From Cytophagales bacterium (GTDB taxonomy: Bacteria; Bacteroidota; Bacteroidia; Cytophagales; Cyclobacteriaceae): a stretch of DNA of 64,000 nt. Within the stretch, counting starts at the first letter, position 1. Each line of letters begins with the position of its first letter. Of the stretch, positions 52,577-60,976 are shown piece by piece. The stretch is from contig JAFLBR010000006.1 in assembly GCA_017303795.1 (NCBI GenBank), forward strand, positions 1 through 64,000, in the 5' to 3' direction. The notes below the pieces were generated by a model, which saw only the letters and a program-made list of their open reading frames with translations, made no database searches and was not told the DNA's origin. The translations under genes were made by a program, and so were the position numbers.

Positions 52577-54183
52577 AGCTAATCACGGAAGCATCAGCTG
52601 AAAAATTAAGAGGCGGCTTTTATACCCCTGAAAAGATTGCCGAATTTGTACTCCGTTGGGGAATCAATGGAATCACATCTTCAGACATACTAGAGCCAAG
52701 TTGTGGTGATGGTGTTTTTTTGGAACAGATCTACAAAAATAAGTTTAAATACAACTCGATAACTGCTGTTGAATTGGATGAAATAGAAGCGGAGAAGGCC
52801 AACTTGATTCCACTTAAAAATCGACAAGTAATCAATTCGGATTTTCACACTTACTGCAACAATACAGGGCAGCGTTTTGATTTAGTCGTAGGCAATCCAC
52901 CTTATATACGTTATCAGTTTTTTGACAGAAAGCAACAGGTAGAAGCTGAGGATATTTTTATCAAAGCTGGTTTGACTTATTCAAAACTCACAAATGCTTG
53001 GGTATCATTTGTTGTTGGGGCTTCTCTTTTGCTTAAAGAGGAAGGCGGAAAAATTGGTTTTGTCCTGCCGGCCGAAATATTGCAAGTCTCGTTTGCTCAA
53101 CAGTTGAGACAGTTTATTGCTCATTACTATAACAAAATCAATATTATTTCTTTTGAGAAGTTGGTGTTTCCCAACATTCAACAAGAGGTAGTTTTGTTGT
53201 TGTGTGAAAAAAATAATACAAAAGACCATCTCATTGAACACATTGAATTAAAGGACGCTGAAAGTTTAGCATCTCTTGATGTCGCGAGGTTGAAGAGTCC
53301 GAAAAAGAGGATAGACTTTAAGTCTAATAAATGGACTTTTTATTTTTTAGAGCAAGAAGAGATAGACTTCTTGGAGGAAATAGCAACAAGCAGAAACGTT
53401 CCAATACTTGGTAAGTTTGCTAATGTTGAAGTTGGAATTACAACTGGTTCAAATGACTTTTTCACGGTTCCACTTTCGACAATTGAGGAGTATGACCTTG
53501 AGGACTATGCAAGACCAATGGTTGGAAGGAGTGTTCAGGTCAACAGCGTTATTTTTACAGAAAAAGATTGGGAAAAGAATAGATTATCTGAAGCCAAGGC
53601 TCACTTACTTGTTTTTCCAGAACGTAAAAATTTGAACAAAAGAAATGGAGCTGTAAAATATATTGCTTACGGGGAGAGCAAAGAAATTCACAAGGGTTAC
53701 AAAACAGGAATTCGAGATGATTGGTTTGTGGTTCCTTCATTAAAAATCTCTGACGCTTTGTTTATTAGAAGAAACAATCTCTATCCACGATTAATCATTA
53801 ATCAGGCCAAAGCGTATACGACCGACACAATGCACAGAGTCTTTCTGAAAGCAGGCACTAATATCAAAGCACTTACCGCAAGCTATTATAATTCACTCTC
53901 ACTTGCATTTACTGAAGTCTCCGGAAGAAGTCATGGCGGAGGAGTTCTTGAACTTATGCCGAATGAAGCAGAACGCGTTTTACTTCCGTACCATAAAGAC
54001 AACTCATCTTTACTTCCGACAATTGACAAACTGATAAGGAGTAAAACGGACATTGATGATGTGCTAAAGATGACAAATCAAGTTATCCTTAAGGAGCACT
54101 ATGGCTTTACTCAAAAGGAGATAAAATTGGCTCATAATATTTGGAAGAAATTATCGTACAGACGACTGAATCGAGGAAAGTAA
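52573..54183 (+). CDS. N6-adenine DNA methyltransferase of the restriction-modification island
   Basis: The 536-residue product has FYTPEKIAEFVLRW, the SAM-binding motif I ILEPSCGDGVFLEQI (about 39-53) and the catalytic NPPY at 108-111, in the order of the gamma class of adenine methyltransferases (TaqI-like). The long C-terminal half (about 230-536) should hold the target-recognition domain, with the conserved SGRSHGGGVLELMPNEAERVLLP region. It should protect host DNA from the PLD-type nuclease. A single methyltransferase is present, whereas BfiI systems have two, so the target may be a palindrome or strand protection may be partial. Confidence 0.92.
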   Translation: MKLITEASAEKLRGGFYTPEKIAEFVLRWGINGITSSDILEPSCGDGVFLEQIYKNKFKYNSITAVELDEIEAEKANLIPLKNRQVINSDFHTYCNNTGQRFDLVVGNPPYIRYQFFDRKQQVEAEDIFIKAGLTYSKLTNAWVSFVVGASLLLKEEGGKIGFVLPAEILQVSFAQQLRQFIAHYYNKINIISFEKLVFPNIQQEVVLLLCEKNNTKDHLIEHIELKDAESLASLDVARLKSPKKRIDFKSNKWTFYFLEQEEIDFLEEIATSRNVPILGKFANVEVGITTGSNDFFTVPLSTIEEYDLEDYARPMVGRSVQVNSVIFTEKDWEKNRLSEAKAHLLVFPERKNLNKRNGAVKYIAYGESKEIHKGYKTGIRDDWFVVPSLKISDALFIRRNNLYPRLIINQAKAYTTDTMHRVFLKAGTNIKALTASYYNSLSLAFTEVSGRSHGGGVLELMPNEAERVLLPYHKDNSSLLPTIDKLIRSKTDIDDVLKMTNQVILKEHYGFTQKEIKLAHNIWKKLSYRRLNRGK

Positions 54184-54395
54184 TTATTTAAAACCGCACA
54201 TACAGCCCGCATCCAAAGCCAGTCAATAAGTGTGCTTAGTTTAGTGTAAGCCGACAATGCAGAAAATGAAAAATGCCCCACCGCGCGACTAACTAAAAAA
54301 GATTTATGTTAATTAACGGGGGACAAAAGACAAGGCTACGAATGAAGTGCGGAGAAGAGCCCTACAGCTACCAACAAAAATCTATACACTCCAAC

Positions 54396-55379
54396 CTACG
54401 CCAACTCCGATTTCAACTGTAGCTTATCCAGATAATCCCAAACCAAACTGCTGGCACCCAGAATAGGAGCAGCCTGGTTTTGCATAGCCGAGGGCAACAC
54501 TTTTATTTTACCACGGAACAGCGGCATCAGGTTAGCTTCCATGTGTTTAATGGTGGGGCGGAAGATCAGATCACCAGCCATGGATAGTCCTCCAAATAAA
54601 AAGATTGCTTCAGGATCAGTATGTACAACGGTCTCGGCTAATTTCATTCCGAGAATCCGGCCCGTGTATTCAAATGCTTCAATTGCTACTACATCGCCAC
54701 GATGCGCAGCCTCCGAAATCATTTTGGTATTCAGATCTTCAAAACTAATTCCACGAAGTTCGCTTGGCTCCAGGTGATCGGCCAATAACTTATACACCGT
54801 GCGCTTAATGCCTGTTGCTGAAACATAAGTCTCCAGGCAACCGCGCTTGCCACAATTGCAATAACGACCAGCCGGGTTTACAGAAGTATGTCCCACTTCG
54901 CCTGCAATGCCGTGATGACCGTTTAATAAAACACCACCACACACAAAACCACTACCTAAACCTGTGCCGAGGGTAATCACCACAAAGTCCTTCATGTGTT
55001 TGGCGTTACCATAAATCATTTCACCCACGGCTGCAGCATTCGCATCGTTGGTTAAAATGCAGGGTACATCAAACTCTTCTTTAAACAAACGTGCCAGTGG
55101 TAATACACCTTTCCACTTTAAGTTAGTGGCGCGTTCAATATTTCCGCTATAATAATTTCCGTTTGCAGCACCCACACCAATACCCACTATGCGCGTATCG
55201 CCCGGTAACTCTTGTATTCCTTTTCGCAGCGCATCGGCCATTCCATCAAAGTAATCCTGAAACTCTTCGTATTGAGTTGTAGGAATGTTGCCTTGATGTA
55301 ACACATTGCCGGCACGATCTACAATACCATACTTGGTGTTTGTTCCGCCAATATCAATGCCGATGGTAAGATCCTTCAT
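54396..55379 (-). CDS. ROK-family sugar kinase (probable glucokinase)
   Basis: The 327-residue product has the ATP-binding start TIGIDIGGTNTKYGIVD, the ROK signature GEVGHTSVNPAGRYCNCGKRGCLE with its zinc-binding cysteines, and no DNA-binding domain, so it is a kinase rather than a ROK repressor. Glucose is the likeliest substrate because it lies directly after pfkA (six bases) and pgi on the same strand. The group would take glucose to fructose 1,6-bisphosphate. Confidence 0.9.
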   Translation of the reverse strand: MKDLTIGIDIGGTNTKYGIVDRAGNVLHQGNIPTTQYEEFQDYFDGMADALRKGIQELPGDTRIVGIGVGAANGNYYSGNIERATNLKWKGVLPLARLFKEEFDVPCILTNDANAAAVGEMIYGNAKHMKDFVVITLGTGLGSGFVCGGVLLNGHHGIAGEVGHTSVNPAGRYCNCGKRGCLETYVSATGIKRTVYKLLADHLEPSELRGISFEDLNTKMISEAAHRGDVVAIEAFEYTGRILGMKLAETVVHTDPEAIFLFGGLSMAGDLIFRPTIKHMEANLMPLFRGKIKVLPSAMQNQAAPILGASSLVWDYLDKLQLKSELA

Positions 55380-55385
55380 GACTAT

Positions 55386-56369
55386 TTAGATAGATAGTAT
55401 TTTAGAAATGCGAAGTGACTCGCTGTCGATTTCGTGATGATGTTTCATGATGGTATCAAAATCGTTATAGACGATTTTGTTATTGAGAATTCCAACCATC
55501 ACATCTTTCTCGCCTTTTAACAATCCCTCTACTGCTGCAACGCCCATTTTGCTGGCCAATACCCGATCGAAATAAGTAGGAGTACCCCCGCGTTGCAAAT
55601 GCCCCAGTATGGTTACTTTAATATCGAAGTAGTTGTTACGTTCTGAAAACTTTTTAGCCAACTCCATAGCACCGCCTAGTTTGCTGCCTTCAGCAACAAC
55701 AACTAAGCTCGACTTCTTATTGGTCTTGCCGCCTTCATCTAACTTGGCAAACAATTCGTCCAGTGTCATAGATTCTTCCGGAATGATGGTAGCCACCGCT
55801 CCACCGGCTATACCACAGTTGATAGCGATATAGCCAGAGTTGCGACCCATTACTTCAATAAAAAATAACCGGTTGTGTGAGATAGCGGTGTCGCGGATCT
55901 TATCAATGGCTTCAACAGCAGTGTTGGTAGCGGTATCAAATCCTACTGTAAAATCAGTACCGGCAATGTCGTTATCGATTGTGCCCGGAATACATACAGC
56001 AGGTATTCCGTATTCTTCATGAAGTTTATGTAACCCTGTGAAGGTACCATCGCCACCAATGGCTACAAGGGCTTCAATGCCATGCTTCTTTAGATTGATG
56101 AAAGCTTTTTCACGACCTTCTTTGGTTCTGAATTCCTGGCTGCGGGCTGACTTCAGAATAGTACCACCGCGTTGAATAATGTTACCTACAGAACGTGCTC
56201 CGAGTTTTACAATATCACCATCAATCATGCCTTCATACCCTTGCATGATTCCGTAGATGTCTTTCTTGTAATAAATGGCTGCCCGAACAACAGCTCTTAA
56301 TGCGGCATTCATACCGGGTGCATCGCCACCAGATGTGAACACACCTATTTTAGAAATTTTTGACTCCAT
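55386..56369 (-). CDS. pfkA: ATP-dependent 6-phosphofructokinase
   Basis: The 327-residue product has the bacterial PfkA motifs: GGDAPGMNAALR (ATP loop), ALVAIGGDGTFTG, and the sugar-site TIDNDIAGTDFTVGFDTA with the catalytic aspartate, and the MGRNSGYIA and HLQRGGTPTYFDR segments. It commits fructose 6-phosphate to glycolysis. Length is typical. It lies between pgi (61-base gap) and the ROK kinase. Confidence 0.97.
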   Translation of the reverse strand: MESKISKIGVFTSGGDAPGMNAALRAVVRAAIYYKKDIYGIMQGYEGMIDGDIVKLGARSVGNIIQRGGTILKSARSQEFRTKEGREKAFINLKKHGIEALVAIGGDGTFTGLHKLHEEYGIPAVCIPGTIDNDIAGTDFTVGFDTATNTAVEAIDKIRDTAISHNRLFFIEVMGRNSGYIAINCGIAGGAVATIIPEESMTLDELFAKLDEGGKTNKKSSLVVVAEGSKLGGAMELAKKFSERNNYFDIKVTILGHLQRGGTPTYFDRVLASKMGVAAVEGLLKGEKDVMVGILNNKIVYNDFDTIMKHHHEIDSESLRISKILSI

Positions 56370-56430
56370 TAAAGCTTTAACAAGAGGCCCAAAAATACGC
56401 GTAAAACAGTGTTATCCAAGCGTTAAGGCT

Positions 56431-58083
56431 TTATTCCGATTTCAATCGTTTGAAATAATTAATCAGTCCGTTTGTGGATGAATCGTGTGATTGGATATTA
56501 TCATTTGATGATAATTCGGGCAGGATTTTCTTGGCCAGAACTTTCCCTAATTCAACACCCCATTGATCGAAGCTGAAGATGTTCCAGATAACACCTTGTG
56601 CAAAGATTTTATGCTCGTATAACGCAGTTAATAACCCGAGTGTATAAGGTGTTAACTTCTTAAACATAATTGAGTTGGTAGGGCGGTTGCCCGCAAACAC
56701 GCGGTAGGGAAGATGGAAATTTATTTCTTCCGAACTCATGCCTGTATTACGTAGTTCATCCTCAACTTCTGCTTCAGTTTTGCCCATCATCAGCGCTTCG
56801 GTTTGTGCGAAGTAGTTGGAGAGAAGTTTATCGTGATGATCGCCCACCGGATTTTGTGATTGTGCGGGTGCGATGAAGTCGCACGGAATAAGTTTGGTGC
56901 CTTGATGGATGAGTTGATAAAAAGCATGCTGACCATTTGTTCCGGGTTCGCCCCAAATGATAGGACCAGTTTGATAGTAGAATTGATTTCCATCGCGGTC
57001 AACTGATTTACCATTACTCTCCATATTACCTTGTTGGAAATATGCCGCAAAGCGATGCAGGTATTGATCGTACGGAAGTATAGCTTCTGAATGTGCTTCG
57101 AAGAAGTTGCCATACCACACACCTAACAAAGCCATTAGCACCGGAATGTTTTTTTCAAACGATTCATTCTTGAAGTGATTATCGGCTGCATGGGCACCTT
57201 CTAATAATTGTATGAAATTATCATAACCAATTGTGGCTGATATTGATAACCCAATAGATGACCACAACGAATACCGGCCACCTACCCAATCCCAAAACAC
57301 AAACATGTTTTCGGGTGCAATACCAAAAGCGGTAACTGCTTTTGTGTTGGTTGAAACCGCTACAAAGTGTTTGGCTACATCGCCTTTATTGTTGGTCTGC
57401 TCCAGAAACCACTTCCTAGCACTTTCGGCATTGGTCATGGTTTCTTGTGTAGTGAATGTTTTAGACGCTATTATAAATAATGTGGTCTCGGGATTAAGAT
57501 GCTTAACCGTTTCGGCCAGGTGCGTGCCATCCACATTTGAAACAAAGTGTGGGGTGATAGTAGAGTGGTAGGGTCTGAGTGCTTCCGTTACCATAAGTGG
57601 TCCAAGATCAGAACCACCAATGCCTATATTCACAATATCGGTAATAGCTTTGCCAGTATAACCTTTCCAATTGCCAGATAAGAGTTGATTCGAAAAGTTC
57701 TTGATTTGCTCTAATACTTTATTGATCAATGGCATTACATCTTCGCCATCTACATACACAGGTGTATTACTTCTATTGCGTAACGCGATATGCAAAACTG
57801 ACCGATGTTCGGTTTGATTTATTTTATCGCCTCTGAACATGGCACTGATTGCTTCTTTCAATTCAACTTCGTTTGCCAACTCAAGCAAGTGTTTCAGGGT
57901 TTCATCGGTGATGATGTTTTTAGAGTAATCAAAAAGCAAATCGCCTAACTGAATATTAAATTTTGAAAACCGTGTGGGGTCCTCTTCAAACAGATCGCGC
58001 ATGTGTGTGGCTTGCATCATTAAAAAATGAGTGCCAAGCTTTTGCCAGGCTTGTGTTTCGGTGGGGTTGTGTTTGGGTAGCAT
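56431..58083 (-). CDS. pgi: Glucose-6-phosphate isomerase
   Basis: The 550-residue product shows the PGI signatures [43 protein letters not shown] and the catalytic-histidine region [15 protein letters not shown]. It interconverts glucose 6-phosphate and fructose 6-phosphate. Length matches the longer (about 545-residue) E. coli-type PGI. It is the first gene of the pgi-pfkA-ROK group on the minus strand. Confidence 0.97.
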   Translation of the reverse strand: MLPKHNPTETQAWQKLGTHFLMMQATHMRDLFEEDPTRFSKFNIQLGDLLFDYSKNIITDETLKHLLELANEVELKEAISAMFRGDKINQTEHRSVLHIALRNRSNTPVYVDGEDVMPLINKVLEQIKNFSNQLLSGNWKGYTGKAITDIVNIGIGGSDLGPLMVTEALRPYHSTITPHFVSNVDGTHLAETVKHLNPETTLFIIASKTFTTQETMTNAESARKWFLEQTNNKGDVAKHFVAVSTNTKAVTAFGIAPENMFVFWDWVGGRYSLWSSIGLSISATIGYDNFIQLLEGAHAADNHFKNESFEKNIPVLMALLGVWYGNFFEAHSEAILPYDQYLHRFAAYFQQGNMESNGKSVDRDGNQFYYQTGPIIWGEPGTNGQHAFYQLIHQGTKLIPCDFIAPAQSQNPVGDHHDKLLSNYFAQTEALMMGKTEAEVEDELRNTGMSSEEINFHLPYRVFAGNRPTNSIMFKKLTPYTLGLLTALYEHKIFAQGVIWNIFSFDQWGVELGKVLAKKILPELSSNDNIQSHDSSTNGLINYFKRLKSE

Positions 58084-58162
58084 AAAAAGATTTTAAATCC
58101 GGATAACGGAAAACAAAAATAAGATGCGTGGAGTAGTAAAAAAATGGAATTGCTAGATGTGG

Positions 58163-58567
58163 TTAGCCACCCACTACCTTTTTCAGATTTTCAATGAGGC
58201 CTTCCCACAAATCTGCGAGTTCGTCCAGGTCGTCAAAGTCTGCGTAATCGGTTACTTTAAGAAAAGTGGTTTGGGTAAGTTCGTTTAGCTCCAGGCGTAA
58301 TTCAAAATAACTGGGGTCTGCTTCATCAGCCTCCGATTCGGGCAGGTATTCGAACTTTACAAAATGATTGATCCGATGAGAACTCATAATGGCTTTATGC
58401 TCTTCATGATCCCATACGAACTTGAAAACCTTTTCGGGTGTTATCGTTACATCATCGGCAAACCATTCTGAAAGTCCGCTGGCCGTTTGCAGGTAGGGGT
58501 ACAACATTTTAGTAGATGCGTGTACCTCGAAATCGCGGGTAAATAATTTTTTGTCTCCTTCAGCCAT
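58163..58567 (-). CDS. START-like/SRPBCC domain protein
   Basis: The 134-residue product is a single Bet v1/START-type fold: TRDFEVHASTKMLYPYLQTASGLSEWFADDVTI at the start and EGLIENLKKVVGG at the end, as in AHSA1-like proteins of Bacteroidota. Such proteins bind hydrophobic ligands; the ligand is unknown. No signal peptide. It lies divergent from the tRNA gene. Confidence 0.88.
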   Translation of the reverse strand: MAEGDKKLFTRDFEVHASTKMLYPYLQTASGLSEWFADDVTITPEKVFKFVWDHEEHKAIMSSHRINHFVKFEYLPESEADEADPSYFELRLELNELTQTTFLKVTDYADFDDLDELADLWEGLIENLKKVVGG

Positions 58568-58710
58568 AACCTTGTCTGCCTTCGGTGTTTAAGTTAAAAA
58601 GATTTTTTATTCAACAGCAAATTAAACTTTCATTATTCACGTATTTAAAGAGCAAGAACTTTCAGTTGGAATTAAAATTTCTAAACGAAAGATTCCAAAT
58701 TAAGGTTAGA

Positions 58711-58743
58711 ATTGATTGAATTACTCAAAAGTTTGTATGTTTG
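58711..58743 (+). promoter_or_regulatory. Promoter of tRNA-Met
   Basis: ATTG (58711-58714), 21 bases, then TATGTTTG (58736-58743), an exact -7 consensus. The tRNA begins 19 bases after the -7 element. Confidence 0.6.
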
Positions 58744-58761
58744 CGCTCCCAAAATCAATTT

Positions 58762-58835
58762 GGCGCGGTAGCTCAGGTGGTTAGAGCGTTGGATTCATAA
58801 CCCAAAGGTCGGGGGTTCAACTCCCCCCCGCGCTA
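58762..58835 (+). tRNA. tRNA-Met (CAT)
   Basis: A complete cloverleaf of 74 bases: acceptor GGCGCGG with CCGCGCT (one G-U pair), D-stem GCTC/GAGC, anticodon loop TTCATAA giving CAT, and T-arm GGGGG-TTCAACT-CCCCC. The base pair next to the anticodon loop is an A-C mismatch (31-39). The 3' CCA is not encoded. The elongator methionine tRNA is the likeliest identity; a lysidine-modified isoleucine tRNA also has CAT and is less likely here. Confidence 0.95.
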
Positions 58836-58914
58836 CATTTCTTCTCCCCATCACGCTGTTTTTCAATCTTCAAGTTGTAACACATCTGGTTAGGCTGTCA
58901 ATACATTTTCTTCT

Positions 58915-58947
58915 TTTGATCTGGCTTCATTTTTGAAGCTATCTTTG
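58915..58947 (+). promoter_or_regulatory. Promoter of the LptF/LptG-type permease gene
   Basis: TTTG (58915-58918), a 21-base spacer and TATCTTTG (58940-58947) match both elements exactly. Transcription should start about three bases before the ATG at 58954, so the mRNA is nearly leaderless. It also excludes the longer frame starting at 58933. Confidence 0.7.
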
Positions 58948-58953
58948 CCCGGC

Positions 58954-60522
58954 ATGAAAAAAATTGATAAGCTGATTCTCACTTCCTTTCTGGGGCCGTT
59001 TGTGCTCACCTTTCTGGTGGTGGTCTTCATCTTACTCAACATTCACATGCTGAAATATTTCGATGACATCATCGGGAAAGACTTAGGGTGGGATGTAATC
59101 GGACAATTACTTTTTTACTTCGCCATTTTCAATACACCGGTAGCTTTACCATTAGCTGTTTTATTATCATCATTAATTACGTTCGGAAATCTGGGCGAAC
59201 ACTTTGAATTAACGGCCATCAAAAGTTTAGGTATTTCGCTGCTGCGGAGTTTAGTACCCATCTTCGGGTTTGTGGTGTTAATAACCATTGGTGCGTTTAT
59301 GGTAGGTAACTACCTTGTACCCAAAGCCGCCCTTGAAGCCTACAGTTTGCTATGGGATATAAAACAAAAGAAACCAGCACTTGACCTGCGACCGGGTGTA
59401 TTCTATAATTCCATTCCCGGCATCAGTATTAAAGTGAATTATAAAATTCCGGAGACGGGTTTGTTAAAAGGTATCATCATTTATGATCATCGGGGTCGAT
59501 CGGGGAACAAAGCCGTAATCGTAGCAGATTCAGGTCGTATGTATACGATTCTCAACGATACCTATTTGAAATTGGAATTGTTTCATGGCTATGATTATCT
59601 GGAGGGTAACACCGGACCTCAAAGTTATTCAAGCGGAGCCCGCCAGGAAGAGAGTTATCGAAAAACACAATTTGATAAATCCCAAATCGTATTCGACTTA
59701 TCATCATTCGGATTAAATCGTACCGATAAAAAGTGGTTTCAAAGTAACCGCCTTATGCGTAACATGGATCAGCTTGAGGCCGATATGGATTCGGTTGACT
59801 ACACCATCCGCACCGAATTGATTTCGGTATACTCAGCTCCTAAAAACATGTTTACGTATTACACTAATAAAGATAGGGTAACATGGCCTGAAGAAATCAA
59901 GCAGCATAAATTTAAACGCGACTCTACCGCCTTTGCGAAAAATGATGTTGATCCAACTGTAATTAACTCCAGGCCAGTGCTTGCAGAACCTGAAAAGCCA
60001 GTAATTAATATTACCTATACCGAACGTCATCAGCACCTGTCCGATAGCGTTTATCAAAAACCTTATACCGAAAGCGAGCTTGCCAGCGCACTCGCTCAGG
60101 CCCGAACCGTGAAAGCGCAACTACTTACTAATAATGCCAACATTCGGTCTTACGAAAACGAAAAACGCATCTTCTACATTCAATGGCATAAGATTATGGC
60201 TCAGGCCATAGCCTGTATTGCCATGTTTCTGATTGGAGCGCCTTTGGGTGCAATTATTAAAAAGGGCGGGCTGGGGGTGCCTGTATTAATGTCTATCCTG
60301 TTCTTTATTTTATTCTATGTGCTTTCGCTGATGGGTGAGAAGTGGGCCAAACAATCCGTTCTTTCAGTAGAAGTAGGAATGTGGCTGGCAAATGCAACGC
60401 TGTTTACCATCGGATTCATCTTTTTAAGACAGGCACGGGCCGATGCCCGCCTGTTCGACTCAGATTTCTACAGTGTGATCTGGGATCGGCTTTCCCGAAG
60501 ATTTTCTAAAAAGACAGAATAG
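58954..60522 (+). CDS. LptF/LptG-family lipopolysaccharide export permease
   Basis: From the ATG at 58954 the 522-residue product starts MKKIDKLILTSFLGPFVLTFLVV. It has six membrane segments, three at each end, flanking a large periplasmic beta-jellyroll domain that here is about 100 residues longer than usual, as in other Bacteroidota. LptF/LptG pair with the LptB ATPase to lift LPS from the inner membrane. Which of the two it is cannot be settled. The conserved late segment PLGAIIKKGGLGVPVLMS is present. Confidence 0.92.
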   Translation: MKKIDKLILTSFLGPFVLTFLVVVFILLNIHMLKYFDDIIGKDLGWDVIGQLLFYFAIFNTPVALPLAVLLSSLITFGNLGEHFELTAIKSLGISLLRSLVPIFGFVVLITIGAFMVGNYLVPKAALEAYSLLWDIKQKKPALDLRPGVFYNSIPGISIKVNYKIPETGLLKGIIIYDHRGRSGNKAVIVADSGRMYTILNDTYLKLELFHGYDYLEGNTGPQSYSSGARQEESYRKTQFDKSQIVFDLSSFGLNRTDKKWFQSNRLMRNMDQLEADMDSVDYTIRTELISVYSAPKNMFTYYTNKDRVTWPEEIKQHKFKRDSTAFAKNDVDPTVINSRPVLAEPEKPVINITYTERHQHLSDSVYQKPYTESELASALAQARTVKAQLLTNNANIRSYENEKRIFYIQWHKIMAQAIACIAMFLIGAPLGAIIKKGGLGVPVLMSILFFILFYVLSLMGEKWAKQSVLSVEVGMWLANATLFTIGFIFLRQARADARLFDSDFYSVIWDRLSRRFSKKTE

Positions 60523-60528
60523 TCTGGT

Positions 60529-60560
60529 TTTGGTAATTTCAAGGCATTCATATACTTTTG
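60529..60560 (+). promoter_or_regulatory. rpsO promoter
   Basis: TTTG (60529-60532), 20 bases, then TACTTTTG (60553-60560): both elements match the Bacteroidota consensus exactly. The leader to the rpsO ATG would be about 34 bases. Confidence 0.7.
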
Positions 60561-60597
60561 CGCGTTGAAAAAAGTAGCTAAATAAAGATTAATCAAG

Positions 60598-60873
60598 ATG
60601 TACCTCAATTCAGAAAAGAAGCAGGAATTGTTCAGCAAGCACGGATTTGGAAAGAAAAAAGCCGACACAGGCTCTCCGGAATCACAAATTGCCCTTTTTA
60701 CGTATCGTATCAGCCATTTAACTGAGCATTTAAAAGGTCAACGCAAAGATCACTCAACCCAACAGGGTTTGTTAAAGTTAGTAGGAAAGCGCAAGAAGTT
60801 GCTGAATTACCTTCAGCGTACTAACATCGAGCGTTACCGTGCCGTATTAGCCGACCTCGACTTAAGAAAATAA
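60598..60873 (+). CDS. rpsO: 30S ribosomal protein S15
   Basis: The 91-residue product has the S15 pattern: [32 protein letters not shown] and [21 protein letters not shown]. It binds 16S rRNA early in small-subunit assembly. The rpsO-pnp order is conserved in bacteria. A strong terminator separates it from pnp, so pnp needs read-through or its own promoter. Confidence 0.98.
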   Translation: MYLNSEKKQELFSKHGFGKKKADTGSPESQIALFTYRISHLTEHLKGQRKDHSTQQGLLKLVGKRKKLLNYLQRTNIERYRAVLADLDLRK

Positions 60874-60893
60874 TAACTTTGAACCAAACGAAC

Positions 60894-60925
60894 AGGGAAC
60901 CGCAGGGTTCCCTTTCGCTTTTTTT
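60894..60925 (+). terminator. Intrinsic terminator between rpsO and pnp
   Basis: AGGGAACC (60894-60901) and GGTTCCCT (60906-60913) form a perfect 8-bp stem with loop GCAG, followed by TTCGC and a run of seven T (60919-60925). This is a standard Rho-independent terminator. Confidence 0.85.
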
Positions 60926-60976
60926 ATTAATGCCGGGTATGCTGTGAATTGTAGGCTGCCCGATAAATTCCTACCT

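Noticed and set aside
50611-54200. CCGCACA at 50613 and again at 54195 as possible attachment-site repeats of the restriction island
   Set aside because: Only seven bases match and the flanks differ. There is no integrase. Too weak to call att sites.
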